Shown here one piece after another: positions 19,441 to 27,856 of a stretch of DNA of 64,000 nucleotides. A program made the translations under genes and the position numbers. The stretch is from Paragemmobacter kunshanensis (GTDB lineage: Bacteria > Pseudomonadota > Alphaproteobacteria > Rhodobacterales > Rhodobacteraceae), in contig NZ_JAALFE010000020.1 in NCBI RefSeq assembly GCF_011059185.1, positions 1 through 64,000 of the forward strand, written 5' to 3'. The notes below the pieces were generated by a model, which saw nothing but the letters and a program-made list of their open reading frames with translations, had not been told where the DNA came from and did no database searches. Positions within the stretch are counted from its first letter, which is position 1. Every line of letters starts with the position of its first letter.

Positions 19441-20736
19441 ATGCCCACACCCGTCCTCTACCCCAAGGTCAGCCTGGAACTGCAGACGGGTCGGATCGCG
19501 CGCTGGCTGGTCGAGGACGGCGCGATGGTGACCGCCGGGCAGGTGATCTTCGAGATCGACAACGACAAGGCCGCGGTCGAGGTCGAGGCCCCCGCCCCCG
19601 GCCGCCTGCATCACCTCGCCCCGGAAGGGGCCGAGGTCGATGTGGGTGCCGAAGTCGCCCGCATCACCGCGGATGACGAGGTCGCCGTGACACCGCCTCA
19701 GGCCGCCCCGAAACCTGCCCCCGCACAGGCCCCGGAACCCGCCCTGCAGGCCAGCGCGGCGCGCGGTCCCCTCTCCGCCGCCCCGCCCCGCGCCGAAGGC
19801 GCGCGCCTGCCCAATCCCACCCCGCTCGCCCGCCGCATCGCGCGGGAAACCGGCCTCGATCTGGCAGGTCTTTCCGGCACCGGGCCGCGCGGCCGTGTCC
19901 AGAAATCCGATGTCATGGCGCGCCTCTCCGCGCTGGCGGCAACGCCCACCACATCGCCCGCCCCCGGCTCGGATGGCGATCTGAACGCCCTCTGGCTGCG
20001 GCGTGGCGAAGGGATGCCGGTCGTCCTGCTGCATGGCTACAGCGCCGATCTGAACAACTGGCGCGGCCTGTTCGCGGGCGCCCGCCCCGCCTTTCCCGTG
20101 CTGGCACTCGATCTGCCCGCCCACGGCGCCTCGCCCCGCGCGGTTCCCCCGGATGCCGATGCGCTTTGCGCTATGGTCGAACGCAGCCTCGCCCGCCACG
20201 CCCCCGGCCCCATCCTTCTGGCAGGCCATTCCTTCGGTGCCGCCATCGCCGCCCGCCTCGCCGCGCGCGGCGTCGCCGATCTGCGGGGCCTCTGCCTCTT
20301 TGCGCCTGCCGGGCTTGGCCCCGAAATCGACGACGCCTTCACCCGCGGCATCCTGCGCGCCCGGACTGCGGCCAGCCTCCGCCCCTGGCTGGAACGCCTG
20401 GTGCATGACCCCGCCGTGATTTCCGATGCCTTCGTCAAGGCCGTCGCCGCCCAGCGCCAGGACGAGGCGCTCACCGCCGCCATGGCGGCCTTTGCCGACC
20501 GTTTCTTCCCCGATGGCACGCAAGCACTATCCGTCCGGTCCGATCTGGCGCGCCTGCGCATCCCGGCCCGCATCGTCTTCGGCAGGCAGGACCGCATCCT
20601 TCCCTTCGCCACGACGCGCGACCTGCCCGCCCCCGTCGCCCTGCACGCGGTCGAGGCCTGCGGACACCTGCCGCATCTGGAACATCCCGATCTTGCCCTG
20701 CGCATCCTGACCGAGGTCTGGCGCAGCGCGTCCTGA
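19441..20736 (+). CDS. Lipoyl-domain E2 fused to alpha/beta hydrolase (AcoC-like)
   Basis: 431 aa in three parts: an N-terminal lipoyl domain with the lipoylated Lys at 43 in DNDKA, a peripheral-subunit-binding domain near 120-165 (PTPLARRIARETGLDL, GTGPRGRV), and from about 185 an alpha/beta hydrolase domain (VVLLHGYSADLNNW, nucleophile elbow GHSFG, terminal HLPHLEHP). This replaces the usual CATase domain of 2-oxoacid dehydrogenase E2 and matches the acetoin dehydrogenase E2 architecture (AcoC). It should work with the fused E1 at 23986; no E3 gene is in the window. RBS AAGGA precedes the ATG at 19441. Confidence 0.88.
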   Translation: MPTPVLYPKVSLELQTGRIARWLVEDGAMVTAGQVIFEIDNDKAAVEVEAPAPGRLHHLAPEGAEVDVGAEVARITADDEVAVTPPQAAPKPAPAQAPEPALQASAARGPLSAAPPRAEGARLPNPTPLARRIARETGLDLAGLSGTGPRGRVQKSDVMARLSALAATPTTSPAPGSDGDLNALWLRRGEGMPVVLLHGYSADLNNWRGLFAGARPAFPVLALDLPAHGASPRAVPPDADALCAMVERSLARHAPGPILLAGHSFGAAIAARLAARGVADLRGLCLFAPAGLGPEIDDAFTRGILRARTAASLRPWLERLVHDPAVISDAFVKAVAAQRQDEALTAAMAAFADRFFPDGTQALSVRSDLARLRIPARIVFGRQDRILPFATTRDLPAPVALHAVEACGHLPHLEHPDLALRILTEVWRSAS

Positions 20737-20770
20737 CGCGCGACCCGACTCGCGGCCTGACCGGGGTGCC

Positions 20771-21415
20771 TCAGCCCGGCTGCCTGCCATAGCTCGTGTA
20801 GCGCGCGGCCACTTCGGCCATCTCTTCCTCTGTCAGAAGCGCGGGCTCCCCGCCCGCCTTCGCCAGCAGATACTGCCGCGCCAGCGTCTCCAGCTTCACC
20901 GCCCGCGCCAGCGTGGCATCCAGATCCGCCCCCAGCGCGACCATGCCGTGATTGGCCATCAGGCAGGCGGTCAGCGGGGCCACCAGCGTGGCCGCCACCA
21001 CTTTGGCAAGCTCCGGGCTGCCGAAACAGGCATAGGGCGCGCAGGGCACCGTGCCGCCCCCGAACCCCGCCACCATGTAATGAAAGGGCGGGATCGCCTG
21101 CCGCAGGCAGGACAGGGCCACGCAATGATCGGGATGGGCATGCACCACCGCCGCCGCATCGGGCCGCGCGGCATAGAGCCGGGCATGGATCGCCCATTCC
21201 GACGAAGGCCGCCAGTCCCCGCTCCATTCCCCGTCCGCCCCGACCCGCACGATCTGCGCTTCCGTCATCCGTTCCGGCGCAATTCCCGTCGGCGTGATCA
21301 GCATCCCCTCCCCGTGCCGCAGGCTCAGATTGCCCGCCGTCCCGCTGTTCAGCCCCAGCCTGACCGTCTCCCGCGCCGCCCTGACCAGCGCTGCCCGCGC
21401 CGCCTCTTCCGTCAT
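20771..21415 (-). CDS. Class II aldolase/adducin family protein
   Basis: 214 aa. Zn-dependent aldolase or decarboxylase related to L-fuculose-phosphate aldolase. Visible: SGTAGNLSLR near 25 (phosphate/substrate loop), SSEWAIH (catalytic Glu) near 73, VVHAHPDHCVA near 93 (His-x-His zinc ligands) and LMANHGMVALG near 150 (third His). It overlaps the DUF1537 kinase gene by ATGA. That pairing is typical of OtnC/OtnK, where 3-oxo-tetronate 4-phosphate is decarboxylated to DHAP. The usual partner dehydrogenase and isomerase genes are absent nearby. Confidence 0.85.
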   Translation of the reverse strand: MTEEAARAALVRAARETVRLGLNSGTAGNLSLRHGEGMLITPTGIAPERMTEAQIVRVGADGEWSGDWRPSSEWAIHARLYAARPDAAAVVHAHPDHCVALSCLRQAIPPFHYMVAGFGGGTVPCAPYACFGSPELAKVVAATLVAPLTACLMANHGMVALGADLDATLARAVKLETLARQYLLAKAGGEPALLTEEEMAEVAARYTSYGRQPG

Positions 21416-22671
21416 CTCGCCCGTCCCTCGCCATGGCAGATCGCCCGCAACAAGGCGTCTTCCCCGCCCAGTTTCCCGGGCTTCAGGAACAGCCAGACCG
21501 GCCCACCCCCCGCCTGCCCCAGACATTCCCCCAGCCCGAGCGGCCCCTCCGGCAAGGCCCGCGCCGATCCCAGCCCGATCGCCGCCACCACCGCGCCCGA
21601 GGTTTCGCCCCCCGCCACGGCAAAGCGCCGCAGGCCCCGCCCATGCAGCCCGCGCGCCACCTGCCCCAGCACCTCTTCCGCCCGCCGCGCCGCCCCCGCC
21701 GCGCCAAGCGCGCCCTGACTCAGCGCCAGCCCCGCCGCATCCGTCGCGGTCGAGATGGCAAAGGAACCGCCCTGCCCCGCCGCCCAGTCCAGCGCCCGCG
21801 CCACCAGCGCAGCGGGATCCCCCTCCGCCAGCAGGTCCAGCGTCAGGACGGGATGCGCCAGCGCCGCAAGCTGGGCCATGACCACCGGCCCCGTGCTGCC
21901 CGCCAGCACCGCCACCGGCCCATGCGGTGGCGCCGCCGGGGCCTCTGCCGTTCCCTTCGGGCAAAGGCGCAAGGCAAGCTCCACGATCAAGGGATCGCTC
22001 GCCACCACCGGCAGGTCGCGCCCCGCGGCCAGATCGGCCGACACCGCGACATCCCCGTCATCGGACGCATCCAGCAGCACATGCCCCACGCCCTCTGCCG
22101 CCAGCGCCGACAGCGCCTCTTCCGCCGCAACCACCCCCCGCCGCAGCACCAGATGCCCCACGAGCCCCACCCGATGCGGGGTCTGGCGGCCCAGATGGCG
22201 CACCAGATCGGGGTCTTCCATCGGGGTCAGCGGATCCAGCCGCTTGATCGAATCCGACACAAGCCGCTGGCGATAGAACAGATATCCCTGATGCACCGTC
22301 GCGCCAAAGCGCGGAAATCCCGCGCTCATCAGAACCGGGCGGCGCCCCGCCCGTTCCGCCAGCAGATCCGCCGCGGGGCCGATATTGCCTTGGGCGGTGG
22401 AATCGAAACTGGCACAGGCCTTGTAGGCAATCCGCGCACAACCGGCCGCCACCAGCCTGTCATGCCACAGCGCGATCTCGTCCAGCGCCACGGCCGGCGG
22501 CACCGTCCGGCTGCGCGCCGCCGCGATCAGCGCACCGGCCCCGTCGCCCGCCCCGGCCTCCGGCCGGAACAGCACCGGGCAGGACACCCCGCCCCCTTCC
22601 AGCATGCCCGCCACCATCACCGCTCCGGTGAAGTCATCCGCGATGATGCCGATGGCGGGGGTCCGGGCCAA
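21412..22671 (-). CDS. Four-carbon acid sugar kinase (DUF1537, OtnK-like)
   Basis: 419 aa. N-terminal substrate domain begins IGIIADDFTGAVMVAGML and the C-terminal nucleotide domain contains GGETSGAVV near 370. Family members phosphorylate 3-oxo-tetronates and similar acid sugars. The start is TTG at 22671: the preceding gene ends in AGAGGTGA and TTG follows after 3 bp, with AGGTGA as ribosome-binding site, and family alignment begins here. It is coupled to the aldolase gene downstream. Its link to the acyl-CoA enzymes around it is unclear. Confidence 0.88.
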   Translation of the reverse strand: MARTPAIGIIADDFTGAVMVAGMLEGGGVSCPVLFRPEAGAGDGAGALIAAARSRTVPPAVALDEIALWHDRLVAAGCARIAYKACASFDSTAQGNIGPAADLLAERAGRRPVLMSAGFPRFGATVHQGYLFYRQRLVSDSIKRLDPLTPMEDPDLVRHLGRQTPHRVGLVGHLVLRRGVVAAEEALSALAAEGVGHVLLDASDDGDVAVSADLAAGRDLPVVASDPLIVELALRLCPKGTAEAPAAPPHGPVAVLAGSTGPVVMAQLAALAHPVLTLDLLAEGDPAALVARALDWAAGQGGSFAISTATDAAGLALSQGALGAAGAARRAEEVLGQVARGLHGRGLRRFAVAGGETSGAVVAAIGLGSARALPEGPLGLGECLGQAGGGPVWLFLKPGKLGGEDALLRAICHGEGRAR

Positions 22672-22674
22672 GGT

Positions 22675-23817
22675 TCACCTCTGGGCGCACATTTCGCGCG
22701 CGATGATGATCTGCTGGATCTGCGATGTCCCCTCATACAGCCGGAACAGCCGCACGTCGCGATAGAAGTGTTCCACCGGATAGTCCTGCATGTAGCCCGC
22801 ACCGCCATGAACCTGCAGCGCGCGGTCAGCCACGCGCCCCGCCATTTCCGAACAGAACAGCTTGCAACTGGCCGCCTGCTGCACGATCCGCTCGCCCGCA
22901 TCGAACCGCCGCGCCGCATCCGTCACCATGCACAGCCCCGCATAGGTTTCCGTGGCGCAATCGGCCAGCATGGCCTGCACCAGCTGATGCTCCGCAATGG
23001 GCTTGCCGAACTGCACCCGGCTTCTTGCAAAGCCCACCGCCTCGTCGCACAGCCGCTGCGCCTGCCCGACACAGACCGCCGCGATATGCAGCCGCCCCCG
23101 GTTCAGCACCTTCATCGCGGTCTTGAACCCCTGCCCCTCCACCCCGCCGATCACGGCATCGGCAGGCACGCGGCACTCCCGCAGGATCACGTCGCAGGTC
23201 TTCGTCCCGCGCTGCCCCATCTTTCGGTCCGGCGGCCCAAGGCTCAGCCCCGGACTGTCGGCAGCCACCAGAAAGGCCGTCACGCCCCCCGGCCCGGCCT
23301 CGCCCGTCCGCGCCATCAGGGTAAAGACATCCGCCACCGGCGCATTGGTGATATAGCGTTTCGTGCCGTTCAGGATGTAGTGATCCCCCTCGCGCCGCGC
23401 CGTCGTCCTGACGGATCCCGCATCCGATCCCACATCCGGCTCGGTCAGGGCAAAGGACCCGATCACCTCGCCCGAGGCCATGCGCGGCAACCAATGCGCC
23501 TTCTGCGCCTCGGTCCCGTCCACGATGATGCCCTGCGACCCGATCCCGTTATTCGTCCCGATCACCGACCGGAAGGCCGCCGATGTATAGCCCAGTTCCA
23601 GGGCCACCATCACCTCTTCCTCCATGGTCAGGCCAAGGCCGCCATAGGCTTCGGGAATCGACAGGCCGAACAGGCCCAGCGCGCGCATCTCGTCGATGAT
23701 GGCGGGCGGAATGGCGTTGGTTTCCTCAACCAGCGCTTCGGCGGGAACCAGCCTCTCGCGGACGAACCGCCGGACCGTTTCCACAAGCCCGCCAAGGATT
23801 TCGGCGTCCCGGATCAT
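22675..23817 (-). CDS. Acyl-CoA dehydrogenase
   Basis: 380 aa, normal length. FAD enzyme oxidising an acyl-CoA to the 2-enoyl-CoA and passing electrons to ETF. Motifs: FALTEPDVGSDAGSVRTTA near 120-138 (FAD contact), YITNAPVADVFTLMART, and the catalytic base Glu in LYEGTSQIQQII near 365. The ATG at 23817 is the first gene of a minus-strand trio with kinase and aldolase, divergent from the E1 gene. The frame stays open far upstream on this strand but only as antisense of other genes. The acyl chain accepted is not readable; short or dicarboxylic chains would fit. Confidence 0.93.
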   Translation of the reverse strand: MIRDAEILGGLVETVRRFVRERLVPAEALVEETNAIPPAIIDEMRALGLFGLSIPEAYGGLGLTMEEEVMVALELGYTSAAFRSVIGTNNGIGSQGIIVDGTEAQKAHWLPRMASGEVIGSFALTEPDVGSDAGSVRTTARREGDHYILNGTKRYITNAPVADVFTLMARTGEAGPGGVTAFLVAADSPGLSLGPPDRKMGQRGTKTCDVILRECRVPADAVIGGVEGQGFKTAMKVLNRGRLHIAAVCVGQAQRLCDEAVGFARSRVQFGKPIAEHQLVQAMLADCATETYAGLCMVTDAARRFDAGERIVQQAASCKLFCSEMAGRVADRALQVHGGAGYMQDYPVEHFYRDVRLFRLYEGTSQIQQIIIAREMCAQR

Positions 23818-23912
23818 CGCGGCCCCTGCCCTTTCCCACCGGGCCGACCCCGGCACCAAGATTTCTGTTGCACGGAAAGGCTGGCACGGCTTAGTGTTCG
23901 TTTCAAGAGAAA

Positions 23913-23929
23913 ACGGAATTAATTTCCAC
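23913..23929. promoter_or_regulatory. Second candidate IclR operator
   Basis: The near-palindrome GGAA-ttaat-TTCC lies in the divergent gap between the acyl-CoA dehydrogenase and E1 genes. It shares 11 of 17 positions, including the central AATTAA-TT core, with the repeat at 18523-18539. A looser GTTTC...GAAAAC pair precedes it at about 23900-23914. Shared control by the IclR protein is an inference. Confidence 0.5.
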
Positions 23930-23985
23930 AAAAGCAGAACCCGCCCTCCAGCCGCCTGGAAACGCGGATCATCAAAGGACCGGAC

Positions 23986-26160
23986 ATGCCGCAACGGACC
24001 CCTCTCCAGCCCTCGGCCCCATGGTTCCGCCTCGATGTGGACATGGCCGACTGGCAGGCGGAAAAGCCGACGGATCTGCTGCACTGGTATGCCCAGATGC
24101 TGCTGATCCGGCGGTTCGAGGAAAAGTTGCTGGAACTGGAAAAGGCGGGCCTCATCCACGGCCCCGCCCATGCCAGCATCGGGCAAGAGGCGGGCGCCGT
24201 CGGCGCGATCTCGGTCCTCGGCCCCGAAGATCGCCTGAACGGCACCCACCGCGCCCATCATCAGGTCCTGCTGAAACTGGTCAGCGCCGTCACCCCCCCG
24301 GAATTCGACATCCTGAACGACGATTTCACCCCCGCCATGGACGAGGCGATCTTCCGCTTCATGGCCGAAATCATGGGCCTCACCCCCGGCTATTGCGGCG
24401 GGCGGGGCGGCTCCATGCACATGCGCAACGCCGCGGCAGGCATCATGGGCACCTCGGCCATCGTGGGCGGCAACCCGCCCCATGCCGTGGGCTATGCGCT
24501 CGCCGACAAAATGCTGGGCCGCGATCACGTCTCGGTCGCCTTCTTCGGCGACGGCGCCGCCCAGAACGGCGCGACATACGAGGCGATGAACATCGCCGCC
24601 GCCCAGCGCACCCCCACGATCTTCTTCATTGAAAACAACCTCTACGGCGTCTCGACCCGCCTGAACGAGATCACCCGCGAAACCCGCATCACCTCGCGCG
24701 GGGCGATGTTCGCCATTCCGGCGATAGAGGTGGACGGCATGGATGTCGTCGCCGTCCACCGCGCCATGGCCGAGGCCCGCCGCATCATCGCAACCGAAGG
24801 CGGCCCGGTCGTGGTCGAGGCGCTGCTCTACCGCCATTTCCACCAGTCCGGCAGCCGCAAGGGCAGCGATTTCGGTTACCGCGCCCCGGCCGAGGAAGAG
24901 GAATGGCTGGCCCGCGATCCGGTCACCACCGCCGCCGCCCGCCTGCGCGAGATGGGCATCGCGGGCACCGAAGACCTCGCCCGCATCGACGCTTGCGTCA
25001 CCGGCCGCGTCGCCGCCGCCGCCGCGCAACTGACCGAAACCATCCCCGGCGGCAATGCCCTGCGCATCCCCGAACGGCTCTGGCCCGATCCGGCCAGCCG
25101 CGACGACGGCATCCTCGGCGATCTGTCGGAACTGGCCGATGCCCGCGTGATGGATCACGACGCCCTCGCCACCACGCAGACCGAGCGGGTGAAATTCGTC
25201 ACCGCCGCCTCTGAAACGCTGGCCGCCGCCATGGAACGCGACCCCCGCATCATCGTGATGGGCGAAGATGTCCACCAGATGCGCGGCGGTGTCTCGGGCT
25301 TCACCAAGGGCGCGCTGGAACGCTGGCCGGGCCGCGTGCTGCCCATGCCCATCGCCGAGAACGGCTTTACCGGCGTCGCCCTCGGCGCCGCGCTCAACGG
25401 CCTGCGCCCGGTGGTGGAAATCATGTTCGGCGATTTCTGCTTCACCGCCGCCGACCAGATCGCCCATGGCCTGGGCAAGGTCCGCCACATGTTCGGCTCG
25501 GGCTTTCCCGTGCCGCTCGTCATGCGGGTGCGCGTCTCGCCCCATACCGGCTACGGCTCCCAGCATTCCGCCGATCCCTCGGCCCTCTTCGCCCTCTTTC
25601 CCGGCTGGCGCATCGTCAGCCCCGCCACGGCGCATGATTACATCGGCCTGATGAACGCCGCGCTCCGCTGCGACGATCCGGTTCTGGTCATCGAACATAC
25701 CGAACTTTACCAGCGCGAATTCGACGTCCCCGCGGGCGACCGCGATTTCATCATCCCCTTCGGACGCGCCCATGTGGTGCGCCCCGGCACCGCCTGCACC
25801 GTGCTTGCCACCTCCGTCATGGTCGAGAACGCCGTGAAGGCCGCCTCTGATACCGGCATCGACGCCGAGGTGATCGACCTGCGCAACCTCGATCACCACG
25901 GCATCGACTGGGAAACGATCGGCGCCTCCATCGACCGCACGGGCCGCGTCATCATCGCCGAACAGACGGCCCGCAGCATGTCGATGGGCGCCCTCTGGGC
26001 CGATGGCATCCAGAGCCGCTTCTTCGACAGCCTCGACCACGAAATCCTGCGCGTGACGGGCGGCCTTGCCGCGCCCACCGTCTCGGCAGTCCTCAATCGC
26101 GCTGCCCTCGCTTCGGTGGCGGATATCCGCGATGCGCTCCTGCGCATCACCGGCAACTAG
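23986..26160 (+). CDS. 2-oxoacid/acetoin dehydrogenase E1, alpha and beta subunits fused
   Basis: 724 aa. Residues about 25-345 are an E1-alpha-like ThDP domain with RRFEEKLLELEKAG, GGRGGSMHM and the ThDP motif GDGAAQNGATYEA...ENN near 188. Residues about 385-724 are E1-beta-like (VMGEDVHQMRGG, catalytic-site IAENGFTGVALGAAL near 455, DLRNLDHHGIDWE). E1 normally consists of two chains; here they are one. With the E2 at 19441 it should decarboxylate a 2-oxoacid or cleave a diketone/acetoin and form an acyl-CoA. First gene of the plus-strand arm. Confidence 0.9.
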   Translation: MPQRTPLQPSAPWFRLDVDMADWQAEKPTDLLHWYAQMLLIRRFEEKLLELEKAGLIHGPAHASIGQEAGAVGAISVLGPEDRLNGTHRAHHQVLLKLVSAVTPPEFDILNDDFTPAMDEAIFRFMAEIMGLTPGYCGGRGGSMHMRNAAAGIMGTSAIVGGNPPHAVGYALADKMLGRDHVSVAFFGDGAAQNGATYEAMNIAAAQRTPTIFFIENNLYGVSTRLNEITRETRITSRGAMFAIPAIEVDGMDVVAVHRAMAEARRIIATEGGPVVVEALLYRHFHQSGSRKGSDFGYRAPAEEEEWLARDPVTTAAARLREMGIAGTEDLARIDACVTGRVAAAAAQLTETIPGGNALRIPERLWPDPASRDDGILGDLSELADARVMDHDALATTQTERVKFVTAASETLAAAMERDPRIIVMGEDVHQMRGGVSGFTKGALERWPGRVLPMPIAENGFTGVALGAALNGLRPVVEIMFGDFCFTAADQIAHGLGKVRHMFGSGFPVPLVMRVRVSPHTGYGSQHSADPSALFALFPGWRIVSPATAHDYIGLMNAALRCDDPVLVIEHTELYQREFDVPAGDRDFIIPFGRAHVVRPGTACTVLATSVMVENAVKAASDTGIDAEVIDLRNLDHHGIDWETIGASIDRTGRVIIAEQTARSMSMGALWADGIQSRFFDSLDHEILRVTGGLAAPTVSAVLNRAALASVADIRDALLRITGN

Positions 26161-26165
26161 AAGAC

Positions 26166-26181
26166 GGACCGGTCCCGGTCC
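26166..26181 (+). promoter_or_regulatory. mRNA hairpin upstream of the binding-protein gene
   Basis: A perfect 7-bp inverted repeat (GGACCGG-TC-CCGGTCC) lies in the 42-bp gap after the E1 gene, ahead of a strong AAGGAGGA ribosome-binding site. With the hairpin at 27810-27835 it brackets the binding-protein gene and may stabilise that mRNA segment. Confidence 0.45.
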
Positions 26182-26202
26182 ACCAACAAGGAGGACGGAC
26201 AA

Positions 26203-27801
26203 ATGACACTCAAGGGGTTCAGACCCAAGGCGATGGTTCTGTCGCTTGCGGTCGCGGCGGCGGCCTACGGCCTTTACGTGCCGCAGGCTTCCGCGCAGGA
26301 AAAGGCGCTCGTGATCGCCCGCGACATGGATGTCAACGCGCTCGATCCGCACCGTGCCTGGTGCGACACCTGCCAGATCTACAACACCTCGGTCTATGAA
26401 CAGCTTGTCACGCTGGACAAGGACAACAAGATCCAGCCGCTTCTGGCGACAAGCTGGTCGGCCAATGCGGATCAGACCGAATTCACCTTCACCCTCGATG
26501 CGGCGGCGAAATTCTCCGACGGCTCGCCGGTGGAATCGAAGGATGTCAAATGGTCCTTCGAACGGCTGAAGAACCTCAAGGGCAACGCGGCCTTCCTCGC
26601 CGATCCGATCACCGCCATCGACACGCCCGACGCGCAGACCGTCGTGGTCAAGCTGGCCTCGTCCAATTCCGAATTCCTCAACCAGGCGGCGGCGGGCTTT
26701 CTTGGCGTGATCAACAGCGATGTCGCCATGGCCAATGGCGCCGTGGCCGATGAAACCGCCGCCGAGGCAGACACCTCGGAAACCTGGTTCCTGTCGAACT
26801 CGGTCGGCAGCGGGCCTTTCGTTCTGACCACCTATGAACCCAATTCCGAACTGCGCCTGACCCGGAACGAGAATTACTGGCGCACCAAGCCTGCCCTGCC
26901 CGAGGTGATCTTCCGCCAGGTCAAGGATGCCGTGGCCCAGGCCCAGATGCTGCAATCGGGCGATGTCGACATCGCCATGCAGATCGACCCGGAAACCGCC
27001 AAGTCGCTGGAAGGCTCGCCCGCCATCGTGGAACGGGTGCCCTCCTACAACTTCGTCTACATCGCCCTGTCGCCGGGGGCCAAGGCCACCCCCATCGACA
27101 TGACCCCCGAAGTGCGCGAGGCGATCTCCATCGCCATCGACCGCACCTCGCTGATCGACTTCACGCTGGGCGGGGCCGGCCGGCCGCTGGCCGCGCCCAT
27201 CCCGCTGGGCTTCCCCGGCGGCGACGGGCACGCGGTGCCGGAATACAATCCCGACAAGGCCAAGGAGATGCTCGCAGCCGCCGGCCATCCCGACGGCTTC
27301 ACCCTGCAGACGATCTATCCCGACATGAATGTCTACGGGGTGGACTTCAACCTGATGATGCAGAAGATCCAGCAGGATCTCTCCAAGGTCGGCGTCACGC
27401 TGGAACTGCAGCCCGTCCCCTTCGCCAACTGGCGCGAGGCCGCGAATGGCGATCACATCCCGCTGACCGCCGTCTTCTTCGCCCCCGATTTCTACGGCAC
27501 CTCGCAATATGTCGATGTCTTCGGGATGCAGGAAGGCTCGGTCTGGGCCAATCGCGCGGGCGGCGACACCGTGCCGGGCATCATCAACCCCCGCCCCGGT
27601 GAGTTGAAGACCGCAGCCCTCGCCGCCTCCACCGTGGAAGAGGCCAACGCCCTCTGGAACGAGGCCGCGCAAGAGATGATCAACAACAAGATCATCATTC
27701 CGATGGTCAGCCCCGATCTGATCCTCGCCTATGGGCCGAATGTGAAGGGCGTGCGCTACAGCGCCTGCTGCAACCTGCCGCTTGCGGAAATCACCAACTG
27801 A
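26203..27801 (+). CDS. ABC transporter periplasmic binding protein, family 5 (peptide/nickel type)
   Basis: 532 aa with a signal peptide (positive start, hydrophobic core, cleavage near AQASA at about 31). Mature protein shows the SBP_bac_5 signature (YNTSVYEQLVTLDKDNKIQPLLATSWSAN near 60-90; FSDGSPVESKDVKWSFERL near 110). It should deliver substrate to the permeases and ATPases at 14590-18433, the only complete peptide-type importer core in the window and one lacking its own binding protein. Despite the family name such proteins also bind opines, amino compounds and sugars. It has a strong RBS and hairpins on both sides. Confidence 0.9.
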   Translation: MTLKGFRPKAMVLSLAVAAAAYGLYVPQASAQEKALVIARDMDVNALDPHRAWCDTCQIYNTSVYEQLVTLDKDNKIQPLLATSWSANADQTEFTFTLDAAAKFSDGSPVESKDVKWSFERLKNLKGNAAFLADPITAIDTPDAQTVVVKLASSNSEFLNQAAAGFLGVINSDVAMANGAVADETAAEADTSETWFLSNSVGSGPFVLTTYEPNSELRLTRNENYWRTKPALPEVIFRQVKDAVAQAQMLQSGDVDIAMQIDPETAKSLEGSPAIVERVPSYNFVYIALSPGAKATPIDMTPEVREAISIAIDRTSLIDFTLGGAGRPLAAPIPLGFPGGDGHAVPEYNPDKAKEMLAAAGHPDGFTLQTIYPDMNVYGVDFNLMMQKIQQDLSKVGVTLELQPVPFANWREAANGDHIPLTAVFFAPDFYGTSQYVDVFGMQEGSVWANRAGGDTVPGIINPRPGELKTAALAASTVEEANALWNEAAQEMINNKIIIPMVSPDLILAYGPNVKGVRYSACCNLPLAEITN

Positions 27802-27809
27802 TGCCTTCG

Positions 27810-27835
27810 GCGGGGGCACGCTGGCGTGCCCCCGC
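27810..27835 (+). terminator. Strong intra-operon hairpin after the binding-protein gene
   Basis: A perfect 12-bp stem (GCGGGGGCACGC / GCGTGCCCCCGC) with a 2-nt loop starts 9 bp after the stop. There is no T-run, so it is more likely a partial terminator or 3' stability element that raises binding-protein mRNA relative to the downstream enzymes. Confidence 0.6.
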
Positions 27836-27856
27836 CCCCAACCGGAAAGCCCGATC

